From the NCBI GenBank assembly GCA_026261815.1, contig JAMPIT010000687.1, forward strand, positions 1,588,501 to 1,652,500: DNA of 64,000 nt, in the 5' to 3' direction. Positions 20,541-34,122 of the stretch are shown here, piece by piece. The position numbers and the translations under genes are program-made. The notes under the pieces are model-generated. The model was not told where the DNA came from. It saw only the letters and a list, made by a program, of their open reading frames with translations, and searched no databases. Within the stretch, counting starts at the first letter, position 1. Every line of letters begins with the position of its first letter. Source of the DNA: Monarcha castaneiventris obscurior (taxonomy: Eukaryota; Chordata; Aves; Passeriformes; Monarchidae).

Positions 20541-23500
20541 AACCGAGCACCTTATGGAACAGGGGAGTGAGATCTGCATCCAAATAAATAAAAGCAAGAC
20601 CCTCAGAGGATCGAGTCCTTGTTGTTTTTCCCCGTGTCCACTGCAGCCATCAGTAACTGCAGGGATATTTAAAGAACAGGGTGAATTAAGGAAGGGCTCT
20701 GACCTTCCCTTCCCAACACCCCATGTTTTATTGATTCCAGCCCAAGCCCTACAGTCTTTTGTCAGCTTTAGTGCTTCATGCCAGACAAACTTTCCCAGCT
20801 CCCCCCAGACTGCAGTCTGCACCAACAAGCAGCTCTCATAAACAAGGCAGCATTTGCAGGCTGCCTGCATCCAGCTTCTCCCCTGTGCTTCCCCAGGGCT
20901 CGGCCAGGGAGCACACGCGGTGGGATCTGCAGAGCTGGAGTGGACAGCCTGGCTGGAAACCTTCCAAGGTGGAGGACAGACAGAAGGAAAACAGCAAGAG
21001 GAAAAATAAGCCTGGAAGTGGGGGATGAGATGTGAGCGTACTGTAGAAAAGGAGACAAAAAACCCTCAAGACGATGGGTAGTGTGGTTCGATAAATGCAG
21101 GTAGCACGGATCTCTGCAAGGATGGGGAAAACAGGGCAGAAAATGGGAGTAGTGCCTCAAAAACCAACAAAAAAGGCTCTGGACACATGCCTGTATACAG
21201 TCACCCTGAAAGTGCCTGCCTTCAAAGCATGTTTTGAAAGTAAAAGCAAAGAGTAGTGGTGAGAACTGCGTTTTTTAAAAGAAAAACTAAGGTAGAGCAC
21301 ATGTACAGCACAAATTTGCACTGGTGCAAGACAGCAGAGATAAAGGCTAAGGAAAAGACTCCCTTTTGGAGACTTTTTCTTTGGAATGGCTCAGCTCATC
21401 CTGTCAGCTACCCCCACCCTCCCGGCCACACTCCACTGCAGACAGAGAGTTTTGCCCTCATGGTCTCCACAGCAGTGCTTCCCAAGGCCACGGGGACAGT
21501 TCTGCTGCCCCTAAACCCAGCCAGGATCCAGCAAACGAAGAGATTAAATTAACCCTGTGGAGCATCAGAGATGATCAGGGCAGGAAGGGCAGGACGGGCT
21601 GTGGACAACCACCCGGATCTCCCAGCAGCTTTTGGGTAAGAAGCATTTTAAAGCAAAAATTCCTCTCTTCTGAGCAGAAGGATGAGGAGCTTCAAGATTT
21701 TATGAAGGAAATCTGGGACCTGCAAAAAGAGCAGGTGATGCCCCCACAAGAACACTGTTAGACCTTGCATCTTCCTGGAGTGTTTGGAGGGTAGGGATAG
21801 AGATAACAGCTAATGGGCTCCTGTAAAACCTTCATGCCTCGTGAGTAGGTGGGACAAAGATTAATTGTGTGGATTGGAAAATAAGTGGTGTATTTCAAAA
21901 GCAAGAGTCAGGCAGGGCAGAAAACCAGGTGTGGAGAAGGGACAAGGTATGAGAGCAAAGGGGGAAGGAGGAAGAGGAAGCAAAACACGGGAGGCAGCGC
22001 AAGGCATGAGCTGGGGGCAGGGAGGAAACACAGTAAATTAAAGAAGGGACAGAGCTAAAAAAGCTTTCTGGGAGGCTCGTGCTGTTATTCTTTAAGAGAG
22101 TCATTAAGGAGGCAAATGACAGCACAGTGCCAAGCACAGGCCATCCAGAGCCGCTTCACTTTCCGTGCTCAGGGCATGACAGCACAGCAGAATTCCACCC
22201 CGGCTGGCCAGCCTGGTCATCAGGCATTAGTCACTGTCACACAATGACTGCAGACCATATATTATAACTAAATCCTACCATTCAGATGCAACTTAAATGA
22301 ATTGCAAGGCTGAAAATCCTTATCTTTGGGGCAAAGATAAGCGTTTCCATTTGCTTATGAATGCTGGAGATTAGATTTGTTTCAGGAGTAGAGTTTTGGG
22401 GTGCAAACACTGTTTTTAAAGAAGCTGCAAGAATGACATGGGCACAGAGGACCTGCCCTGATCCCTGCGTAACAGGAGAGGAGATCAAGTATGTTAGAAG
22501 TAAAACAGCCTCTAAAAACAGAGAACTCTGCAACAGATTTCTAATGAGTATGGAAAACAAAGAAAGGCATCAAATTGAAACACAGTGCGAGGAAAGAAGT
22601 TCAGTGATCTCTGCTGGCTGGGAGAGCCATAAGGAAAATCCACAAACCCTGCTGCATCAATCCACATTCAAAAGGCTCATCCTCCCAACCACTGTGCTTC
22701 ACACCTTCTTAAAAACAAGGAAACAAATTATTTTCCTCTCCCACTTGAACCAGACCCTTCCTACCTGCTCCCAAGCATTTCCTCTGAAGCCTCCAAGTCA
22801 TGACTTGAATCACATAAGGCTCCAAGCCTTGTTGTGACGGCAGTGACTAAAAGCCAAACCATCTGAAAAGCCCAACTTCGCCCCGCAGCTCCTTTCCCCT
22901 TGCTGCCCCACCTCCAGCCGGGCATTGCCAGGATTCCTCATAATTTCCCTCTCCCAAAATGCTTACGCAGGCGCTGCCGAGCCCTGGCCTGCTCCAGCCC
23001 AGAAAAAAGTTTGCTGAGCATGAAAAAGCCCTGGAAGCTGAACTCACTGCTCCTACATTCCTACTGATCTTCCAGCCACAACTGGCACCTTGTTTCCAGG
23101 ATCCACCAGGTTTTTGCTCCCCATCATCCTTCCTGACAACTCTCGTCCTTTCTCACTGCACATATCGTGGTCTTGGACACCTCATGTTTTTCCAAGAAAG
23201 CAGCATCCATGCATAGAGCTTCTTCCCATGGCTGCTGATCTGACACCCTGCTCCCACCACAATAAGCTATCACCTTGAACGTCCTGCTCACCAGTTTTTA
23301 AGAGGATTCTGACTTTGGCAATTAGTTCTGTAAATGCTCTTGGGCACTGGGGAACAAGCATGGCCCAACACAGGCTCAAAAAGGGAGAAAAACGTGTGAC
23401 TTGCAATTCTTGCCTTTCCGAATCCAGCACTTTAAGCAAATCCGAGGTAAATCCAAGATAAGCGTGCTGCTCCAAGATTTCTTATCAGCAAGCCATCGAC

Positions 23501-24636
23501 CGCTCTCCCCATGAGCTCTGCTGCAGCAGATCACTCAGGAATCCCAGTTCTGGATTAGAATCAAGTGCAATTGGTTTGTTTCAAACAAGAACTGCCAGTC
23601 CATAAACCCCCCGCACAAAGCTGCGTCTTATTGACTATTTTTAATAAATAGGGCTGGCACAGTAAAATTGAACAATTGTTAGGAACAATAAAGGAGACAG
23701 ACTTTGATTACAACTATTGAGAAGTAATACACGGATGTTTTAGGATCGAGTATTTGCTTTCCAAGGCGAGTTCTGTCGACTGAAAACAGCAGCTCGGAGC
23801 AAATACTCCTTAACAAGCGGTTTGGAGCAGAGCAGAAAACAGCACTGCGCAGCAAGAGAGGAACCAGACCTGTTTTTTGGGATTTTTTTTTGTAGAGCAG
23901 GCAGATAGCACAGTCACCGTGGTGGTGCAGAGAAGGCAGGCAGGACTCCAAGGCAAGCCCTGCGGATGCAACGCACACAAAGAGCTGTAAATAACAGGTG
24001 AGTTGGAGGGAGAGATCTGGCAAGGTTCTCCTCACTGGTATTTGACCAGTTAGCATAGCGTTACTGGGAGTCACCTGGGTAATTCCCCGCTCAATGTGAC
24101 ACCCAACCTCTTAGATCAGGGACCATCTGCAAATAAATCTGGACCCCAGCAGTGAGATCATCTGTCATAGTGTCTGGTGTAGCACAAAGCACCTAAGGAG
24201 GGCAGAGCCCTTTTTTTGGGGAAGGGAAGGGAATTTAGGCTTGATTTCCAAGTACGTCAGGGTGATCAACCACCCTGCCCTCGGCAGGGCTTACAAAATC
24301 CTCTGCCTGGACACAAACAGTCAAGGAAACCAAGCCTTCAGCTAAGCGCTTTGGAGAGCCGCCTCTAGGAGCGCCCATCGGGGGATTAGACACACCAGCA
24401 GGTTTGGGAATGAGGGGGAAAGGAGATAATCAGATCTGAAATTCCCATCAGTATGAAATAAGACTTAACTCAGTCGCTTGCCAACGCAGACCGACTGTTC
24501 TTTCTAATGTCTGTGACAACTCTGCTTCAAATTTCAAGCTTCTCTCAGCAGTAACTACTCCCCCATGTAGCTGTAATGGCCAGAAAGAGACTGGCTTTTA
24601 TGTAACCCCAAAAGACTTGCAGAAAGGGAAGCAGCA

Positions 24637-24652
24637 GCCACACACACACACA
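24637..24652. repeat. Short CA microsatellite
   Basis: About eight CA units in WASF2 intron 1. Confidence 0.6.
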
Positions 24653-26426
24653 GAGGGAGAACTGAGGGGAAAAAAAAAGTCAGCAGAAGGCTCTGCTGAG
24701 TGCTCAGGGCTATATCCAAGCTCACAATGCAGCCACAGAGAAGTGGGATGCGGCAATCAGAAATGCTCCAGTTCCACGCTCGGAGAGAGACCCAGCAATC
24801 AGTGCTGCATCCGAGCAATAGGGAGCGAAATTATAGAGCAAACTGCCATGTGATGCCACAAACTACTCCATCCCGCCAGCTGTAACAAGTATTCATTCCC
24901 AAAAACGCGTCACAGGCTCATCTGTCATTACCAGCCCAGCCTGCCAGCAGCTGAGCAGGAGTCAGCAGTGAAGGGCAGCTGCAGGGCTGCTTCCTTTCAC
25001 AGTGGTCTATTCTCCCAAAAAACCACAGGGGAGACGGACGGGTAAAACCCCCCGGGCGCAGGGGAAAACATTGCCCACCATCTCTCAGCAGCCGGTGGGA
25101 TGGGAAGCACAGGCTGTGTTCTCACCCACCATCACACAAAAGCTCTCCTGAACCAGGGTCTACTGAAAATCCAGGACCTTTGGGAGAACGACTCAGCCGA
25201 TCGCAAAAACCCACATCCACAACCCCTCTGTGTATTAATAACGCACTTCAATCACCAATGGAGAACTCTGCAGGCCCGACCTGCCAGCGTTACGAAAGAG
25301 GCTGTTTGGGCAATAACGTGGGGCAAGAGGAGCACTGCCCTTTTCCACAGCGATGTTCCGACACAGGGAACGTCAGCCCTGATCCCGTAGCATAACGAGG
25401 ATTGTACAGCGTGGAGTCCTTGAGACAACAAACATCCAGCCTGCTCCAATCCCACAGTAAAAATACTCCTTTTTTTTTTCTCCCCTGCCTTTCCCCCCCG
25501 CCCCCCCCTGCTCCAGTCTGCTGCCTCTGAAAAATGCAAAAGAGGCTCAGAAAGCCATTTTCTGCGTTTTTTTTTTTGTCTGGCTCATGCATTATCATCA
25601 TCATTTACTGCCCTCAAGGGGATTGCACAGGTGTGACTGAAAATTTGGCTCTTCCTTTTAAACTTTTTGTTATCAGCTTTGCTGAAGATGATCCTGCTGG
25701 AATAAATACCAGGCTGCTCTCCTGGAGAGGGACTCGATCAGAGCTGTTGTCAGAAATCAGGCTGGGGGTGGAAGGATGGGGGTGTCACTAATGGGGAACA
25801 TACAGATCCTCCTGGCTTCTGCTGGAGCGCTAATAGAGCCAGCAGTTTGACCTAGACTTTTATTTTTTTAATTCCCAAAAAACAAACCATTGCACTAATT
25901 AATGTTTCTATTCATTTAGCTGAAAAACAAGTTAAACAAAGAGGGTCACCTGGTGTTCCTATCAATACCTGACCAGGATACAGGCAGAACAAATGCATTT
26001 AAATAAAACTCTAGAAGAGATGTGACAAGAGAAAGGCAGTTTAGCTCAATTAAAGAGAGCTGTCACAGGGATTTGATTCTCAGAATACAGAACTATTGAT
26101 TAAACAGGAATTAAAGCTCCAGAACAGAAAGGTTTCAAGGTCTTTGCTGTGAGGGTATACATCAGGAGAGAGAGGCAGGGCTTCTTCAGCGCCACAAGAG
26201 CTTTGGCTTTGTTGCTTCCTAGGAAACAGGAGCAGCAAAGGGAGCAGAATGCTCTCTACTAAACGTGTGAATAATTTGGGCAAGGATGCAAGGTCAGTGA
26301 CAACATGGAGTGCCATCACGACTGTCAATCAACAGGTAGCTTTGGTGTACTTGGGTATTGAAAACCCACAACAGGCTCCAAAACATTTCAGGAGTATTTG
26401 GGGAGAAGTCTGGGCAGGTTTCAGTC

Positions 26427-26930
26427 CTAGAATCCCACAATCCTAGAATGGTTTGGGCTGGAAAGGGCCTTAAAAACCATCTCCTTCCACACCCTGCCAT
26501 GGCAGGAACACCTTCCACTGTCCCAGGCTGCTCCAAGCCCCATCCAGCCTGGCCTTGGACACTGCCAGGGATCCAGGGGCAGCCACAGCTTCTCTGGGCA
26601 CCCTGTGCCAGGGCCTCACCGCCCTCACAGGGAAGAATTCCTTCCCATCTATCCCTGTCCTCTGGCAGCGGGAAGCCATTCCTCCTTGTCCAAAGTCCCT
26701 CTTCTGCTCTCTTGGAGCCCCTTTAGGCACTGGAGCACCAAAGGTCTCCCTGGAGCCTTCTCCAGGCTGGACATCCCCAGCTCTCCCAGCCTGTCCCCAG
26801 AGCAGACGGGCTCCAGCCCTTGGAGCCTCTCTGGACTGGCTCTAACAGGCGCACGTCCCTCCTGTGCTGAGCACCCAGAGCTGGAGGCAGCACTGCAGGT
26901 CACTGGGGCACGACGGAGGGGCACAATTTC
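26427..26930 (-). mobile_element. CR1 LINE fragment, about 500 bp
   Basis: It starts at 'cctagaatggtttgggctgg' and continues through 'ccaagccccatccagcctgg', 'ctctgggcaccctgtgccag', 'ggaagaattccttcccatct' and the 'ggagccttctccaggctgga' part. This is the longer CR1 3' region in antisense to plus. No reverse transcriptase coding remains. Confidence 0.9.
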
Positions 26931-27289
26931 CCAAGCCTCAACGCCCATAACAGCACAGAATTCACTTCAAAGGGTCTTGACTAGCAGAGACACAGCGTAG
27001 GTGGGAAGGCAAGCAGTGCCCGTGCCCACGGCTCCCTGCCGAGGTCCTGCAGGAGCCCCTGGCTGCGGGAATGCCTGCGCAGGAGCCCAGCCTCGCTGCT
27101 GATCCCGCAATCCCGGCCTGAATCCTGCTAATGAGCACAGCGGCTTTGCTTCCTCTGCTTCCCACCAGCCTCCCCAGCCCGAGGAAAGGCTTGCGCCTGT
27201 CGCACTAACAAAGCCCAACTCACAATACAGCAGCACATTCTCATTCCTGGGCAGCGCTCGGTAATTAATATGGAAAGAGAGGGTGTGCT

Positions 27290-27760
27290 TTTTTTCCCCC
27301 TAAATGACTTATTCGTTAAGTTCGAGCATATTTTAACCTTCCTTTTCAGCAGATAAACTCTGTCTCATTTGCAGCTAAGCTCAGCCTTCCCTTCTTTGCC
27401 ACACACTAAACTATTTTGATTAATGAAAGAGTAGGAACAAACCAGTTCCAAGTGTTTTCTATAGAGCTCAACTGCTCTTTCAGTTTCAACTCACGCCTAG
27501 ATAATTATATCACAGCTCTGAGTGCCCCCACCCTTCTGCTGCACTTGGGGAATACTGGAAAGATAAGTCTTTTCTTAATTATTAAATGTAAATAGCTCAT
27601 TAAATATAATCCAATTACTTTAATTGTAAGAAAAAGGAAGTAATTACAATATGTACATGTATTCTTGCCTGAACAGTTTTAATATCTTAAATGAATCTTT
27701 GCAGCATTAATATTTTAAGTCAACCTTTGACATGAGGGGAGAGAGAAAAAAAAAAAAAGA
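27290..27760. promoter_or_regulatory. AT-rich block with homeodomain-type sites in WASF2 intron 1
   Basis: An island of AT-rich, non-repetitive sequence in an otherwise GC-balanced intron. It holds several TAATT/ATTA cores (for example 'ccaattactttaattgtaag' and 'gaagtaattacaatatgtac'). It looks like a conserved noncoding element, but conservation cannot be seen from one sequence. Confidence 0.25.
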
Positions 27761-28654
27761 CACTGACTCCCTGATATTTTCCAGAAGTGTTATATCTGCT
27801 GGGAATTTGGTCACAAAAAACCAAGAGAACGGCCTTGAGCATCTAAATCAAAATGGTTTATAAACAGCATCTTAATAAAGTCAAAATAATACACAGGCTT
27901 TCCATTGTGGAGGGAAAAAATAAATATATAAACACAATGCCATGTGAAGAGCCTGATTATGCTTTTGGGATCTCAGGAGCCCAGCAAGACGGGCACTACT
28001 GTGAACTCAGGAGAACAGGCAGGATCCCACCACACCAGTACCAAAAGCCACCACATACCTGGGATTTTCCAGGTAGTTCTCCTTCCCTACACCTATGGTT
28101 TGTCCTGTTCAAGGCTGGGAAGAGGAACCAGGGCTGGGGGAGAAGGGGCCTGCTCCAAATCTGGGATTACCCAGCTCTTCTGTGGCACTGGTCAACTCCA
28201 GTGAGGTGACCCCACAGAAATGCTGAATGCAGGGTCTGTGTGTGCACAAGCCATCTGTGCAATGCACAGGCACGGCACAGGATCCCAGGCTGCCATTTGG
28301 GATTTGCAGGCAGAGCTGCAGGAAGCTGCGAGGAGCAGTCCTCTGGTTTTGCTCAACAGCATGACAATCCCTGGACTCACTTTCTCCATCCCTGCAGCCA
28401 GCGGGACCGAACAACCTTCCAGCAGACTCCAGCAAGGCCCCACTGTTTCGATCAGCCCCCCTGGTCTGACAGAACAGGGTCAGGTTTCAGCTTGGCTGTG
28501 GTGACAGATGCCTGTGAAATCTCCTTGGGACAGGCAGAAAAATATTCGGTTTAAACTGTAGTTGTTTCCATTTTGCATGTTCTGAGCCCAGCAGTGATCT
28601 CACCTTATGTAATCTCCAGTGCAAACTCCAGGCTCTGGACCATCCAAAACTATT

Positions 28655-29200
28655 TCAGGGTGTTTGAAACCATAAAACCCCACAATGGTTTGGCCTGGAA
28701 AGGGTCTTAAAGAGCATCTCATTCCACCCCCTGCCATGGCAGGGACACCTTCCACTATCCCAGGTTGCTCCAAGCCCTGTCCAACCTGGCCTTGGACACT
28801 TTCAGGGAAGGGGCAGCCACAGCTGCTCTGGGCACCCTGTGCCAGGGCCTCACCACCCTCATAGGGAAGGATTTCTTCCCAAAATCTAACCTAAACACTC
28901 TCTTTCAGTTTGAAGCCATTCCCTCTTGTACTGTCCTCCAGGCCCTTGTCTGAACTCCCTCTCCAGTTTTCTTGGGGCCCCTTTAGGCACTGGAAGGGGC
29001 CTCTAAGTTCTCCCTGAAACCTTCTCTTCTCCAGGTAAACATCCTCAGCTCTCCCAGCCTGTCTCCAGAGCAGAGGGGCTCCAGCCCTCAGAGCATCTCC
29101 ATGGCCTCCTCTGGACTTGCTCCAACAGCTCCATGTCCTTCTTGTGCTGGGGGCCCAGAGCTGGATGCAGTACACAAGGTACCAGAGCAAAGGGGGAATC
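28655..29200 (-). mobile_element. CR1 LINE fragment, about 550 bp
   Basis: Same order of CR1 blocks as the copy near 26.4 kb ('aatggtttggcctggaaagg', 'caggttgctccaagccctgt', 'gctctgggcaccctgtgcca', 'ctctcccagcctgtctccag'), in the same orientation. The two copies are independent, diverged insertions. No coding capacity. Confidence 0.9.
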
Positions 29201-31014
29201 ATCACTTTATTGAACTGATCTTTTTGGGAAAAGAGAGATTAGACCGTATTAGGGATGCTAAGGATGCAGGCCTTTCTAGCCAAGCTTACCACAAGGTCTA
29301 TAATAAGCTGCTTTATGGAAACCTCTCATGTGAAGCCAGCCCCTAGATGTAACCTCCTTGATACAATATTGAATTCTCAATAGCAACCAAAAGGCTATTT
29401 TGTGTAAGTTAATTACAGCCGTTTTTAATTTAGCTTGCAGAAGGGAAGCGGCCAGTGATTTCATGCTGCCCTAGACAGAAGGTAAAGGTTTTCCACAAGC
29501 TGTGTTTATAGCTCTATGCTTTCCTCCAGCAAAGCACCGGCTCCACAGCTGCTGGTATTGAAAGAACAGGATCTGGGTGTGTGCATGGTTCTCTCTCGCC
29601 TGGTTGGGTTTTTTTTGCAGCTGCAAGGCCAAACCCATACGAGTGCGTGTGTGCTTTTTCTTACGGTGACAAAGGCAGGGTGCCTGAAAGGGAACTCGCT
29701 TCCGCTCTGGCAAGCACTCAACCAACTATTTGCTGGGCTAAGGGGTGGTCGGGGAACTTTCACCCATCCATTCAGCCAAGGCCGCTATTCCCCCTCCCTC
29801 CCAATTAAATCCCATTTTTTGCACTCCATGCATGAACTGCAGCCACACCAATACATCAGATATTGTGGCTGATAGCCTCCTCTGAACGCCACTTAAAGCC
29901 CTCCAGTACGGAGCGCTCTGAAAGCAAAGCATCGTTCATTCTTTGAGCGACAGACTTTTGCTATAGAGAGACCTGAAGTAAGACTCTAAGTAGTAGGAAA
30001 AGGGCATCCAGAGAAAGAGGAAATGAGAAATTAAAACCACATTCAATCTTATTAGTGGTAATACAATAGGTCAACAAGAGTACTTTGCACAACTTCACAG
30101 CATGGGAACAATTTATGCAGAACTCTGAGCAGTGACACCAGCGAGTTTGGCGTTTACCGAAACCAGCAAATTTTGTCAGCAGTATTTTAAAGTGCCCAGC
30201 TGGAAGAGGAGAGGGCTGGAGGGGGATAGTGCCTCCATGCCTTGCAGGAGAGAGGAGATTGTGAGGAATACTCCCCCTCCTCTTTTTCCATCTGAAACAT
30301 TTTCTCTCTCAAGGGATTTCCAGCATCTTATGAGCACAGCCTCTTTGAAGTGCTGCAAAGTGGCATTGCTCATCATTTCAGTAATGATAGTAAATAAGCT
30401 CCAGTATTTTGTTGATTCTTTTCCTTTTGCTTTACAAACAAAAGGTCAGAGTCATTAGCCCAGTTTGATGAGCGGGGAGAAATGGAGGCTTGGAAGAGGC
30501 AGGGCGCTCTGGAACATCATTGGGAACATCAGCGAATAAAGAAGACAAGTCACAGGATTTAGGGACAGCCATGCTGGATCATCCAGCCCCCAGATACCAC
30601 ATGTACTCTCCATCATGGCCAGGTACCAGATGCAGCAAGAGAAGAGCACGGCAACAACACAAGCACAGAGCAAGAGCTCTCCCTGCTTTTCCATGCTGCG
30701 GCACCCCACTGCACCCTAAGACCAGGTGGAAACAAACACTATCACTTAACTGTCCTTCATGGATTTCACTTCCATAAACTCATCTGATCAGTTCCTGAAC
30801 TCATCTGAACAATGCATCCATGAGATCCTGGGGCAGCAAATCCCGTATTTATTATGTTAGGTGAGAAGACGCTTCCTTTCACGCCATTCACTTCAAAATT
30901 AGGGGATTTTAATCTCAAATCTATGTGTGACTTTGCTTCACAAAGGAGTTGTTCAAATAAATTCATCACCATTCATATAAAAAAAGCCTCCTCTGAGCAG
31001 AGAGTTCGCAGGCT

Positions 31015-31150
31015 GCATCTTCAAGGCCAGGTTGGATGGGACTTGGAGCAACCTGGTCTATGGAAGCTGTCCCTGCCCATGGCATGGGGGGGAACGAGAT
31101 GAGCTTTAAGGTCCCTTCCCAGCCAAACTGCTCTGGGTTCTATGATCAAA
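31015..31150 (+). mobile_element. CR1 LINE 3'-end fragment
   Basis: Contains 'caaggccaggttggatggga', 'cttggagcaacctggtctat' and 'tttaaggtcccttcccagcc', and ends 'ttctatgatc', the CR1 terminal motif. Sense on plus. Confidence 0.9.
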
Positions 31151-34004
31151 CACAAGAGATGCGCTCAGTTCTCATGGAGCACTTTCAGTACAAACCAAAC
31201 TAATAACTCATGATTTGGGTTTGATTTACATCAACAGTGAGAATAAACCAGTTTCAGTGGCCAGCTCTGTGTCTGACCCATTCTAGACTGTGCACTGCTA
31301 CCAACAGTAATGCAGGAGAACCCAAACCTCACAAACAAGTCACCACTGACCTGGGAACAGCTCACCTAAGTAGTGACACAGCAACAGCCTCCTGGGCAGA
31401 ACTTCCAGCCTCCAAGAACCAATGCCAACTGCTGCTGCCTCACAGGCATCTCCCGCCTTCCTCTGTCAGCATCACAGCATCCCTTAAAGCACCACCCCTC
31501 CCCAAAAAGAGTCTGGGATACTGCAGTGGAAGGGGAGACAACACAGAAGGCACCGAAGGAACAGAGCAGGTCACCACTGACCCATTTGTGAGAGACCCAT
31601 GGAGCTTCCTGGTGCTTTAAATTCCTTCATCAAAGCCCCCGGCAGATGCATACTTGAGATATCTGAGCTCCACCACTTCTCCAGTAGCAACCTAACACCA
31701 GAGAGCTTTCCTGCAATTTCAGGAATTAGGGTAGGATCTAGACAAAGTATTTCCCAGGCCCATTACTGTGGGGAAAGAGCTGGGATGGAGAATGTGATTA
31801 ACAGCTCACGCTGCTCACTCGAGAAAATAACGTGGAAGTTCACATTTAAGTTCCTCTGGGAAGGGACCTCCCCTCCTACTGCCTTCCAGGCAGGGAAAAA
31901 AATATCCTGCAAACCTTCAGATGGAAAAAGAAATGCCATAGAAATGAGAATTAGGCCCGAATCTGATCACCTTCTACCAAGCTCTCCCTTCACAGTGAAG
32001 CCTGATCTGCCTCCCCTCCTCAAAAAAGAACCAACACGTCTTTTTATTACACAGAGTTGCAAAAATACAAAAGGAAGTAAATGTCACCAGGGTGGTTCTG
32101 TTCTGAGCAGTCATTTGCTTATTACCCAGAAGCCATTGCCACATATCTTTTTTTAATCCTGTGTTTATAAATACCTAAAGCATTTAAATAAATGTTAATC
32201 TGCGGTAACTAAGGCCCTGATCTCACAAATATTTATCCTTGCACAGTGAGAATAAACACTCAAATACACAAATTTCTTACTACAGATCCCATTTCAGCTA
32301 GAGTGTTGTTGAAAACAGAAACACACCAGAAGACAGGCCAGGAAAATAGCTGCATTTTGCCTTCCCGAGTTTTCACAGTGTGTCACTTTTGGGTTGTTTC
32401 CTGTGCATTTGCTGTAGAAACTGTACAAAGGAGCAAGGGCAAAGCTGAGCCACCGGACAGGGCTCGTTGTGGCTGTTGGAACCCTCAGAAGGAGCTTTTG
32501 GCAGTATTTTTTCCGGGTGTCCCATTCTGTACGAGGACAGCAGGAACTTTATCCACAGCACATGCAAACACAATCACTATTCAATCCCTTTCCTGGTTTG
32601 TGACTGACTCATGAGCAACGTATTTTGCTCAGCTGAATGACCAAGGGCTCAGTATTATCATCAAACCAAGCAGAGGCAAACCCCAAACCTTGCCTTTAAA
32701 GTTATTAAATATTTTGAGTCCAGAAAACCCACAGAGAGAAACTATCTAGAAAGATTAAAGCCAAGTCTTAACACTTGCTGAAATCTTCTTTATTACAATC
32801 TGTCAAAGAAAACCTGATTTTTTTGAAAAACGTTAATCCTACCAACCTTTGTTCTTCTATCACCACAAAAATATAAAAAAATAAACCCAGGAGAGGGATT
32901 TGTTGCTGTAACTTTATGCACATGAGGCAATCACTGAAGTTTTAACCCCTCCACCCACACGCCGCGATTATCTAACCTTGCTGAATGAAATCAACTTTTC
33001 CTAGACCAGCCCTGAAGAATGAGATATATTCAAAGCACGCTGAGAAACACGGTTGGGACTGATCAGAAGGGTTGTATTCCTTGTCATGAATCACTGTCTG
33101 CAAATACCTCCTGAGTTGTAACTCACAAAAATACACCATTTCTGGGTGGTGTGTCACATTAGTCATACGGAAACCGGTTTTATACCAGCATGAGCCATCA
33201 GAAAGGTTTTATTTCTTTAAATTAAAATAATGGAATTTGGGACATTTACTTTTTGATCTCATTACCAGACAAGACAAAAAAATATCACAGTACTTTTTTA
33301 AACCAGTGGAAAATACATAGTTTAGGGAAAAGTTTACACTGAGTTCACCCCTGAAGTTTATCCTTTTACAATCCACACTTAGAAAGCTTCACCTCATCTC
33401 AGGTGGGCTACAAGGGAGCTGCTATACCCACTCCTCCAGGCTTTAAATCGTGCAGAAATCAAGGCTTTGGATGGTAAATCCCAGAAAGTCTGATCCCACC
33501 ATCACCAACACAGGCAGGAATAACAGTGATAACTGCAGCTTGAGCCAGGATCAGTGTCAGGCAGCTCTTGCAAGCTCAGGTCACGCTCTGTCACTCAAGC
33601 TTCATGTTTTGAAGCACATTCCTTAAAAAGAAATTAAACCCCCAAAGTGCACAGAACTTTGTGCCTGGGGTGCTGTGCCCCACGGCTGGGACAGCGCTCC
33701 TGCCTGGCTCTGGATGCGAGGGGGACTCCGAGTCACTCTCTGGACATGCTGGCTGTGCTCTCGTGGGGAGATGTTGGCTCTGGTTTGTTTTTAACTCAGC
33801 CTGGGATTAAACTTCGAGTCGGTTTCTATGGCAAAACCCACCCAAGGTCAGTAAGGGACAAATCGGAACGAAAAGTGTCGCAAGGCAGCGTTTTGAATTC
33901 CTGCAGTGTTTAGCAGCAACTGATTCTGCAGATGTTGAAAATGGGTGGAAAACATAACTACTGCCCTTCCTCATGTGACTGAGTGTGCAAGACTCGGTAC
34001 TTCC

Positions 34005-34122
34005 CATAAAGTGGGACTTCCCAGGTCTGTGGAAGGTGCCCCTGCCCATGGCAGGGGTAGAATGAAGTCTTTAAGGTATTTAAGGTCCCTTCCAATCCAA
34101 ACCATTCCACAATTCTATAAAA
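34005..34122 (+). mobile_element. CR1 LINE 3'-end fragment
   Basis: 'tgtggaaggtgcccctgccc', 'atggcagggg' and 'aaggtcccttccaatccaaa', then 'attctataaa' mark a short CR1 tail, sense on plus. Confidence 0.85.

Noticed and set aside
26427..29200. Two long CR1 fragments considered as possibly coding LINE copies
   Set aside because: They contain only the CR1 3' noncoding region; no reverse transcriptase or endonuclease motif is visible.
31599..32156. 185-codon frame in WASF2 intron 1
   Set aside because: No homology recognised, no splice or promoter context; typical chance frame in unique intron.
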